Assembly (NCBI RefSeq): GCF_001571085.1
Contig: NZ_BCTC01000036.1
Location: 1 to 56,972, forward strand
Reading direction: 5' to 3'
Source of the DNA: Azohydromonas lata NBRC 102462
GTDB lineage: Bacteria; Pseudomonadota; Gammaproteobacteria; Burkholderiales; Burkholderiaceae_C
Length of the DNA: 56,972 bases
Shown here: piece after piece, positions 51,175 through 56,972 of the stretch
Position numbering within the stretch: the first letter of the stretch is position 1
Layout of the letters: every line of letters begins with the position of its first letter
The notes under the pieces: generated by a model
Database searches by the model: none
The model's input: only the letters and a program-made list of their open reading frames with translations
Told to the model about the DNA's origin: nothing
Translations under genes and position numbers: made by a program

Positions 51175-52410
51175 ATGAACGCCACCATGAAGCAACCTGT
51201 GCGCATCTTGATGCTGGTTGAGAACAACGCCTATCCGTTCGATGTACGTGTCCGGCGTGAGGCCACTGCCCTACAGGAGGCAGGCTATGACGTTGCCGTC
51301 ATTGCCCCCCGCGCAACAGGCCAGCCATGGACCGAGACCATCAATGGCGTCAAGGTGCATCGCTTTCCGGCGCCACCAGGAGGAGCAGGACTGTTGAGCT
51401 ACGCGGCCGAATTTCTCTATGCCACGCTTGCCATGCTCGTCGTAGCTTTGAAGGTTTTTTTTAAACATGGCTTTGACGTTATTCACGCAGCTAATCCGCC
51501 GGATACGCTTTTCATCGTGGCGGCGGTGTTCAAGCCCTTTGGTGTGAGGTTTGTCTTTGACCACCATGATCTGGCACCTGAAACCTATTTGTCCCGCTTC
51601 CAGCGGCCCAAGCGCAACGCGGTCTATTGGGCTTTGCGTCTGCTTGAGCGCTGTACGTTTGCATTGGCTGACCTAGTGATCGCTACCAACGAGTCCTACA
51701 AGGTTGTCGCCATGTCGCGGGGTCGCAAGCGCGCCGATCAGGTTTACGTTGTGCGCAACGGTCCGCCCTTGGCCTTCAAGCCGTGCAGCCCGGATCCCGA
51801 GCTGGCGGCGCGGGCGCCTAATTTGGTTGGCTATATAGGCACCATGGGCCCGCAGGACGGCGTCGATTACTGGTTGCGTGCTTTGCACGAGTTGGTTTTC
51901 ACCCTAAAGCGTAAAGATGTGCTTGCCGTAGTGATTGGTGATGGCGACGCTATGCCACAGCTGCGTGCATTGGCTAAAGAATTAGCGCTGGAGCCTTATA
52001 TATGGTTTACCGGGCGAGTAACGGATCAGCAAGTGCTTTCCTACTTGAGCACTGTTCAAGTTTGCGTGCAACCGGATCCACTGAATCCGCTCAATGACAA
52101 GTCCACCATGAACAAGGTGATGGAGTACATGGCTTTGAGCAAACCCATCGTAGCTTTCGATCTTTGTGAAACTAAGCGCTCGGCTCAAGAAGCTGCCATC
52201 TATGCACCACCCAACGACGTTCTTGAATTTGCCAAGAAGGTGATGTGGTTGATGGAAAACCCTGGCGAAAGGGAACGCATGGGTGAAATTGGGCGGATGC
52301 GTGTTATGAGCTCACTGGCCTGGGACCATTCCGCCCCTCGTTTGGTGCAGGCTTATGTTCAAGGTCTGAGCCTGGAGGCGGGAAAGAGAACTGCCGGCAA
52401 TTTGCAGTAA
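51175..52410 (+). CDS. Family 4 glycosyltransferase
   Basis: GT-B glycosyltransferase of 411 residues. The N-terminal domain starts ILMLVENNAYPFDVRVRREA and has FDVIHAANPPDTLF and FDHHDLAPE. The C-terminal domain has NLVGYIGTMGPQDGVDYW, VVIGDGDAMPQLRALA and the nucleotide-sugar site STMNKVMEYMALSKPIVAFD (about 312-331). This is the GT4 pattern of retaining enzymes such as mannosyltransferases. ATG 51187 is a second possible start. GC content rises again in this gene compared with its upstream neighbours. Confidence 0.88.
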   Translation: MNATMKQPVRILMLVENNAYPFDVRVRREATALQEAGYDVAVIAPRATGQPWTETINGVKVHRFPAPPGGAGLLSYAAEFLYATLAMLVVALKVFFKHGFDVIHAANPPDTLFIVAAVFKPFGVRFVFDHHDLAPETYLSRFQRPKRNAVYWALRLLERCTFALADLVIATNESYKVVAMSRGRKRADQVYVVRNGPPLAFKPCSPDPELAARAPNLVGYIGTMGPQDGVDYWLRALHELVFTLKRKDVLAVVIGDGDAMPQLRALAKELALEPYIWFTGRVTDQQVLSYLSTVQVCVQPDPLNPLNDKSTMNKVMEYMALSKPIVAFDLCETKRSAQEAAIYAPPNDVLEFAKKVMWLMENPGERERMGEIGRMRVMSSLAWDHSAPRLVQAYVQGLSLEAGKRTAGNLQ

Positions 52411-52467
52411 TGAATAAGCGATAACAGCATCTGGCCGGTGAAGTTGGGGCATGGCAAGGAGGAACCC

Positions 52468-53265
52468 ATGAACGTTGAAAAAATTTCGTTCATCGCAGCC
52501 GTCAATAATCGTCTTGTGCTTGAGCGCAATTTGCTCCGCTCCCCTGCCCTGGCGGCAGGCCATCAGCACGAAATTCTGATTAAGGAAGGTTTTTCTTCGG
52601 CATCAATGGCATATAACGAAGCGGTCAAGGAAGCCACGGGAGATATTCTAGTGTTCATTCACCAGGATGTTTATCTGCCACAAGACTGGTTGGCTAATAT
52701 GTTGGCGGCGATCGCGCAGTTGGATTGCCGCGGTATACGGTGGGGTGTTCTGGGTTGTTATGGCGTGCGTAGGCAGAGCGAAGGCAGCATGGGTCTGGGG
52801 CAGGTTTATTCAACCGGATGGGGATTGCAAGGCAAGCCAATTTCGGATCCCGAACCGGTACAAACGCTGGATGAAATAGTCCTGATCACAAGGGCCAGTA
52901 ATGGCTTAACTTTTGACTCTTCGTTGCCAAGCTTTCATCTGTACGGCACAGATTTGTGTCTCATCGCGAGAGCACGTGGTTTACAAAACTTTGTGATACC
53001 TGCTTTTTGTGTTCACAATACCAATCAGTTGCTTGAGTTGCCGACAGATTTCTATAAGTGTTATTCCTATGTGAAAAGAAAATGGAAAGGTCAATTGCCC
53101 ATTTATACTTCCTGCATAGAAATATCTCGCTTTGATGTCGATATGGTCAAGCGTCGGTTGCAGGCTGCGGTTTTAAGAGGATTAAAGCTGCAAGGCACGC
53201 CGGCACTCAGAATTGACGATCCGCGCACGGCTATTCCCGTGGCAGGTGATTTTGCAAATACATAA
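52468..53265 (+). CDS. StrF-like / GT-A glycosyltransferase-like protein
   Basis: Protein of 265 residues. SFIAAVNNRLVLERNLLRSP opens it, SSASMAYNEAVKEATGDILVFIHQDVYLP (in pieces, about 45-70) holds the family HQD element in place of a classical DxD, and the later FHLYGTDLCLIARARG segment completes the pattern seen in StrF-domain and rhamnan-type glycosyltransferase-like proteins. The function is probably transfer of a sugar, but the family is poorly characterised. AAGGAGGA precedes ATG 52468. It lies between the GT4 gene and the AlgD-type dehydrogenase. Confidence 0.72.
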   Translation: MNVEKISFIAAVNNRLVLERNLLRSPALAAGHQHEILIKEGFSSASMAYNEAVKEATGDILVFIHQDVYLPQDWLANMLAAIAQLDCRGIRWGVLGCYGVRRQSEGSMGLGQVYSTGWGLQGKPISDPEPVQTLDEIVLITRASNGLTFDSSLPSFHLYGTDLCLIARARGLQNFVIPAFCVHNTNQLLELPTDFYKCYSYVKRKWKGQLPIYTSCIEISRFDVDMVKRRLQAAVLRGLKLQGTPALRIDDPRTAIPVAGDFANT

Positions 53266-53312
53266 AAACTATTTAAATTTGAAATTGGCCTCGCGGCTGT
53301 ACGGAGGGAAAG

Positions 53313-54623
53313 ATGAGGATCAGTATTTTTGGCCTTGGCTACGTTGGTGCGGTTTCCGCAGCTTGTCTGGCACAGGATGGGCACCAAGTGATAGGTGTTG
53401 ATTCGAGCCAAGACAAAGTGGATTTTGTGAATCAGGGTATTGCTCCCATTGTTGAGAAAGATATTGCGGAAATGACGTTGGAAAACGTCCGCCTCTCACG
53501 CCTGCGAGCAACCACAGATGTCCAAGAGGCCATTCAAAATACTGACGTATCGTTGGTCTGCGTAGGAACGCCGTCACAGACGAATGGCAATCTCGACCTG
53601 TCGTTCGTTCGGAAAGTATGCGAGGAAATAGGTACGGCGTTGCGAGACAAGGATGCCTACCATGTGGTTGCCTTACGTTCAACAATGCTTCCAGGATCTG
53701 CGCGCAGTGTGGTACTACCGACCTTGGCTGTAGCGTCAGGAAAAATGCCCGGCAAGGATTTTGGTGTGTGCGTAAATCCAGAGTTTTTGCGTGAAGGGAC
53801 TGCCGTTTACGACTATCGTCATCCGCCTAAAACGGTTATCGGTGAAACCGACATGCGCGCCGGTGATGTGCTCGTCAAGCTCTATGCAGGCATTGAAGCA
53901 CCTCTTGTCCGGACCTCTGTGGAAACGTCGGAGATGGTTAAATATGCCGACAATACGTGGCATGCGATAAAAGTTGTATTTGCTAATGAAATTGGCAATA
54001 TTTGCAAGTTGACTGGGATTGATGGACAGGAGGTTATGGACATCTTCTGTCGTGATACTAAGCTCAATTTATCTGCATATTACCTGAAACCAGGTTTTGC
54101 CTTCGGCGGCTCCTGTCTACCCAAAGACGTTAGAGCGTTGGCCTACAAAGCCAGAAGTCTGGATTTGGACGCTCCCATGCTGAATGCCATCCTGCCGTCC
54201 AACGAGCGGCAGATCCGCAAGGCTATTGACATGATCGTTCGCAAGGGTCAGCGAAGAGTTGGAATATTGGGTTTTGCATTCAAGGCTGGTACGGATGATT
54301 TGCGTGAATCGCCCATGGTTGAGGTCATTGAGCACCTCATCGGTAAAGGGTATGACCTCCGTATTTACGACCGTAATGTCAGTCTCGCTGCGCTGACAGG
54401 CACGAATCGTGAATTTATTCTTCATCGTATTCCTCACATATGTCGTCTGATGGTGTCGACCCTTCAGGAGATTATGGACCATGGTGAAACCCTGGTCGTA
54501 GGTAATAGTGCGGAAGAATTTCGCGATGTAGGTAATTGCTTGCGTCAGGGCCAAAATCTGGTGGATTTGGTGCGCATAGGGGATAAGCACGCCGGCGAAA
54601 ATTACGACGGTATTTGTTGGTAA
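53313..54623 (+). CDS. algD: GDP-mannose 6-dehydrogenase (AlgD type)
   Basis: Protein of 436 residues, the same length as Pseudomonas AlgD and collinear with it. The Rossmann fingerprint ISIFGLGYVGAV is at 3-14, the substrate region NPEFLREGTA at 155-164, the catalytic cysteine in GFAFGGSCLPKDVRAL (C268), and the ending is DGICW (AlgD ends EGICW). It oxidises GDP-mannose to GDP-mannuronate with two NAD+. This suggests the polymer contains mannuronic acid. No alginate synthase genes (alg8/alg44) are present, so the product probably feeds a glycosyltransferase of this locus. Confidence 0.93.
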   Translation: MRISIFGLGYVGAVSAACLAQDGHQVIGVDSSQDKVDFVNQGIAPIVEKDIAEMTLENVRLSRLRATTDVQEAIQNTDVSLVCVGTPSQTNGNLDLSFVRKVCEEIGTALRDKDAYHVVALRSTMLPGSARSVVLPTLAVASGKMPGKDFGVCVNPEFLREGTAVYDYRHPPKTVIGETDMRAGDVLVKLYAGIEAPLVRTSVETSEMVKYADNTWHAIKVVFANEIGNICKLTGIDGQEVMDIFCRDTKLNLSAYYLKPGFAFGGSCLPKDVRALAYKARSLDLDAPMLNAILPSNERQIRKAIDMIVRKGQRRVGILGFAFKAGTDDLRESPMVEVIEHLIGKGYDLRIYDRNVSLAALTGTNREFILHRIPHICRLMVSTLQEIMDHGETLVVGNSAEEFRDVGNCLRQGQNLVDLVRIGDKHAGENYDGICW

Positions 54624-54702
54624 ACGGCGGCCAGTCCTTTCCGTTGGGGGGCTAGGTCATACTTTGTGTTAGAAATTAACTTGATTTACTGCGCTGGATG
54701 TT

Positions 54703-55596
54703 ATGAGTCGCCATCAAAAATCGCCCAAGGTTGCGGTAGTTGTTCCGGTTGGGCCGGGCATTCAAACTGCGCTGGATACGTTGGACAGTGTCGAAGCCTT
54801 TTGCGAAGGCAGCCATGTAGTCTATGTGGTCGACGACTGCACGACCGATGGCACTTACGAGGCCATACTTGATACCCGCAAGCCCCATTGGCATGTGTTA
54901 CGAAACAAGTGCAATCAGGGAATCGACCGCCTTACTCATACCCTTTGTACAGGCTTCAAGGCCGTCTTGCACGAAACGGATTGTGATTTAGTACTTCGCT
55001 TGGACCAAGACGCCTTACTTATCAAGCCTGGGCTGATTGCCGATGCTTTGCAGTTCATGGAGAGTCATCGAGACGTCGGACTTTTTGGGGTTTACCGAGT
55101 CGATTTTAACCGCCCTCGTAGTTTTGAGTCGCACAGGCAACTCATCAAAACAGAGCTGAGTTGGCCCAGGCGGCTTGCAGGTATGGTTCCGTCATGGGCA
55201 CCCTATTTCGATGCAGCGATGGCTCGGAATTACAGACCTGGTGACAATGTTTTCGGCGGTGCCTATTTTGTCACTCGTTCGTGCTTGTTGAGCATGCAGG
55301 CCATTGGTGCGCTGGATGTACCTTGGGACTGGCACAGCCGTATGCAGGAGGATGTTTATTTCTCCATGGTGGCTGTTGCGGCTGGCTTCAAATTGGGGCA
55401 TTTCGCTGCACCGGATGGACCGCTGTGCATGGAGTGGCGTGGACTGCCGCTGCCTGCACTGGAATTGGTTGCCAGCAAGTACAAATTGGTTCATTCTGTG
55501 GATAAAGGCAAGAACACAACACCGGCCGAAAATGGTGGAAAAAGTGCCAGAGAAGTTTTCAAACTCAATAGACCATTTCGTTCTGTGCTGTCTTGA
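54703..55596 (+). CDS. Family 2 glycosyltransferase
   Basis: GT2-like enzyme of 297 residues. VAVVVPVGPGIQTALDTLDSV begins the fold, VVDDCTTDGT is the nucleotide-binding segment, and VLRLDQDALLIKPG (about 101-114) the metal-binding region. RMQEDVYFSMVAVAAGFKLGHF (about 209-230) is the acceptor-side motif. It lies 79 bases after algD with a weak RBS. It is probably the last glycosyltransferase of the operon. Substrates are unknown. Confidence 0.8.
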   Translation: MSRHQKSPKVAVVVPVGPGIQTALDTLDSVEAFCEGSHVVYVVDDCTTDGTYEAILDTRKPHWHVLRNKCNQGIDRLTHTLCTGFKAVLHETDCDLVLRLDQDALLIKPGLIADALQFMESHRDVGLFGVYRVDFNRPRSFESHRQLIKTELSWPRRLAGMVPSWAPYFDAAMARNYRPGDNVFGGAYFVTRSCLLSMQAIGALDVPWDWHSRMQEDVYFSMVAVAAGFKLGHFAAPDGPLCMEWRGLPLPALELVASKYKLVHSVDKGKNTTPAENGGKSAREVFKLNRPFRSVLS

Positions 55597-55683
55597 CGGT
55601 GCGGCATAGCTGGCAGCAGGTGGCCTATAGGAAACCGCTAGCCCGCAACATCGCTTCGTCCTCAAACATGCAAGGTACATGGA

Positions 55684-56340
55684 ATGCAAGCACAAGCTGC
55701 TGATTTTTGGGGAAAAGTGGAACTCAACGCCAGGCAACGGCGGTACCAAGTATTTGCTTCTCTTCTAAAAGCGTTCAAGTCACCACCAACTATCCTAGAT
55801 ATTGGCGGTACGATGGATTATTGGAAGACACTTGGCGTGTCCCATAAGCTTGCGTCGCGTATCGTATTGTTGAATATGTTTGAACAGCCGGCTGTCGATG
55901 TTTTCGAATCTGTCACGGGTGATGCACGCGACCTTTCCAAGTACCGGGATCAGCAGTTTGATTTGGTGTTTTCAAACTCCGTTATTGGCCACGTTGGGGC
56001 ATTTGGCGATCAAATGCGTATGGCCAGAGAAATGCAACGCGTTGGTAAGTCATTTTTCCTGCAAACGCCCAACCATGGATTTCCGCTGGATTGGCGCACG
56101 CGCATTCCTTATTTCCACTGGCTGCCGGCACCAGCCCAAGCTTGGTGTTTTGAGCGCTTCGGTGTGGGCTCCTACGCCAAAGCCGCAGATCATGCGCAGG
56201 CCGTCGAGTGGGCCACGCGCATACGCAATATTCGGCGTGGCGAGCTGGCTCGGCTTTTTCCCGGCGCTATCGTGGTAAATGAACGCGTCTGCGGCTTCAC
56301 CAAATCGTTCATGGTCCATAACATCACGCCCGGCCACTGA
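55684..56340 (+). CDS. Class I SAM-dependent methyltransferase
   Basis: Protein of 218 residues. Motif I TILDIGGTMDYW (about residues 36-47), the acidic residue of motif II in VLLNMFEQP, the GDARDLS turn, and QFDLVFSNSVIGHVG (about 90-104) are those of class I methyltransferases of the type found in polysaccharide loci. It could O-methylate a sugar of the repeat or cap the chain end. It is the last gene of the exopolysaccharide operon, followed by two hairpins and insertion-sequence debris. Confidence 0.8.
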   Translation: MQAQAADFWGKVELNARQRRYQVFASLLKAFKSPPTILDIGGTMDYWKTLGVSHKLASRIVLLNMFEQPAVDVFESVTGDARDLSKYRDQQFDLVFSNSVIGHVGAFGDQMRMAREMQRVGKSFFLQTPNHGFPLDWRTRIPYFHWLPAPAQAWCFERFGVGSYAKAADHAQAVEWATRIRNIRRGELARLFPGAIVVNERVCGFTKSFMVHNITPGH

Positions 56341-56393
56341 AACTGAACGATTGGCCTATAGGGGCCTCAAGTTGGGTTTTCCCCTGTTCTCCG

Positions 56394-56445
56394 AACACCT
56401 TTTAGGTGTTTGATCCTGGGAAGTCGCGGTGCTGACCTTCCCAGG
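56394..56445 (+). terminator. Tandem hairpins at the end of the exopolysaccharide operon
   Basis: Two hairpins lie 53 bases after the methyltransferase stop: AACACCT/AGGTGTT (56394-56400 and 56404-56410, 3-base loop) and CCTGGGAAG/CTTCCCAGG (56415-56423 and 56437-56445, 13-base loop). Neither has a strong T run, so termination is likely but not certain. Confidence 0.45.
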
Positions 56446-56478
56446 AGAAGGCGCTATGGCAGCAGGTCTTCATGGCTC

Positions 56479-56700
56479 TGACCTTGCCCCTGTTTCCCGT
56501 AGTTCTTCGCCCTCGTTCTATGCGGCGTTCCTGTGCTGTGCCGCATACCAGCGTTGCTCGTACTGAATGGGGCTGAGGTATCCCAGCGAGGAATGAATGC
56601 GTTGGTAGTTGTAGAACGTTAACCAGTCAACAACTTCATCCATCGCCTGCCGCAGCGTGACGAACTTGCGGCCATGCAGTCTGCCAACTGCGCGTTCCAC
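56479..56700 (-). mobile_element. Right-end remnant of an IS3-family insertion sequence
   Basis: The stretch from TGACCTTGCCCC (56479, a plausible terminal inverted repeat starting with TG) to 56700 contains the 3' end of an IS3-family transposase gene on the minus strand. The rest of the element is missing because another insertion sequence begins at 56701. The exact outer boundary is inferred from the TG and repeat-like sequence only. Confidence 0.6.
56518..56700 (-). pseudogene. IS3-family transposase (OrfB), C-terminal fragment
   Basis: About 60 residues remain. LHGRKFVTLRQAMDEVVDWL, FYNYQRIHSSLGYLSP and YEQRW form the C-terminal end of the rve integrase domain of IS3-family transposases, including the last catalytic-region helix with the YN..R.HS.LGY signature. 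The N-terminal catalytic D, D and E residues are lost: the frame is cut at 56700, where the IS21-type end starts. It cannot be a functional transposase. The GTG at 56700 is fortuitous. Confidence 0.8.
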
Positions 56701-56972
56701 TGATCGCGGACACCCATTCCAGGCTGATCACGGGCAGTGTTCCGCGTGATCGTGGACACCCCGGGAGGGGTGCTTGAGTGACTGGTGCAATGGTAATGCC
56801 GCTGCTTGCCATCAGCGTGGAACGCTGTCCGCCTTCGCATGGAACGGGGCGCGGCATCATCTGTGGCCCAGCCCGATGCGTTAGTCGGCCGGCGTGGTTC
56901 GGCGCATGGACTCGCCCTTGAGCGCGATGGTGTGCGCCCCGTGCAGCAGCCGGTCCATGATGGCGGCTCTTC
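56701..56972 (-). mobile_element. End of an IS21-family element, continuing beyond the window
   Basis: Starting at 56701 there are three spaced copies of a terminal repeat: TGATCGCGGACACCC (56701), TGATCACGGGCA (56725) and TGATCGTGGACACCC (56747), 24 and 22 bases apart. Multiple terminal repeats are characteristic of IS21-family ends. About 130 bases further in is the 3' end of istB. The element has inserted into the IS3-family transposase gene, and its other end is outside the window. Confidence 0.75.
56881..56972 (-). CDS. istB: IstB-like IS21-family helper ATPase, C-terminal end (partial)
   Basis: Only the last 30 codons are present; the gene runs off the right edge. The sequence RAAIMDRLLHGAHTIALKGE followed by SMRR and a short tail matches the C-terminus of IstB, the AAA+ helper that activates the IS21 transposase IstA. 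No IstA is visible because istA precedes istB in these elements and would be further to the right. The reading frame is intact as far as seen. Confidence 0.82.
   Translation of the reverse strand, partial: RAAIMDRLLHGAHTIALKGESMRRTTPAD

Noticed and set aside
55620-56366. TGGCCTATAGG repeated near 55620 and 56352, both flanking the methyltransferase gene
   Set aside because: Two copies of 10-11 bases could be chance; there is no inverted structure and no sign of a cassette boundary.
1-56972. CRISPR arrays, tRNA or rRNA genes, phage attachment sites
   Set aside because: No regularly spaced direct repeats, no tRNA cloverleaf with a TTC-A loop and no rRNA-like sequence were noticed on reading the window; a dedicated scan was not possible.

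Overview
The window looks like a chromosomal segment of a GC-rich betaproteobacterium, most likely Burkholderiales/Comamonadaceae. This rests on the very GC-rich codon use of the housekeeping blocks, a group 2 Mrp antiporter operon with fused A/B subunits, an NhaR regulator, a lut lactate operon and a proteobacterial type VI secretion cluster. The taxon is an inference, since there is no rRNA or marker gene here. No tRNA, rRNA or CRISPR array was seen.

Layout. 1-228: start of a Bax inhibitor-1/YccA-like membrane protein (minus). 575-1063: TerB-like protein. 1225-7114: six-gene Mrp (Pha) cation/proton antiporter operon, with every gene overlapping the next. 7150-8091: nhaR, convergent with the operon. 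8206-8523: HPF/RaiA-like ribosome-associated protein. 8634-11687: lutA-lutC-lutB lactate oxidation operon (minus). 12250-15692: four-gene amino-sugar cassette (acetyltransferase, Gfo/Idh/MocA oxidoreductase, PLP aminotransferase, NeuD/PglD-type acetyltransferase), closed by a clear Rho-independent terminator. 15874-28926: T6SS locus with tssL-tssK-tssJ on the minus strand, and divergently a lipoprotein gene followed by tssB-tssC-hcp-tssE-tssF-tssG-tssH. tssM, tssA and vgrG/tssI are not here. 28949-29083: remnant of a class III aminotransferase. 29469-29828: short protein resembling only the N-terminal half of H-NS. 30352-30744: small membrane protein. 30794-34534: RavA-like AAA+ ATPase, ViaA-like VWA protein and a DUF364/DUF4213 protein as an overlapping operon (minus). 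34718-35131: exported protein with calcium-binding DxDGDG repeats.

35253-56340 is a large exopolysaccharide locus that is visibly more AT-rich than the rest. A tyrosine autokinase and a Wzz-like chain-length protein of the exosortase-associated type lie on the minus strand. Divergent from them runs a long plus-strand operon: initiating sugar-phosphate transferase, epimerase, sugar aminotransferase, Wzx flippase, eight glycosyltransferases (GT2, GT8, GT4 and StrF-like), Wzy-like polymerase, polysaccharide-deacetylase-like protein, AlgD-type GDP-mannose dehydrogenase and a methyltransferase. Together these describe a Wzx/Wzy-type pathway: the initiating transferase loads undecaprenyl phosphate, glycosyltransferases build the repeat (probably containing mannuronate and an amino sugar), Wzx flips it, Wzy polymerises it, and the Wzz/kinase pair sets chain length. 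The exosortase itself and the outer-membrane export protein are not in the window.

56479-56972: the right end of an IS3-family element, interrupted by the end of an IS21-family element whose istB gene runs off the window.

Most interesting points: the RavA-ViaA-DUF364 operon, which resembles a metal-chelatase layout; a sugar transferase carrying a degenerate GGDEF-like domain; the H-NS-like protein without a DNA-binding domain at the edge of a T6SS locus that lacks several core genes and has a gene scar beside it; and a perfect double-palindrome hairpin between hcp and tssE.
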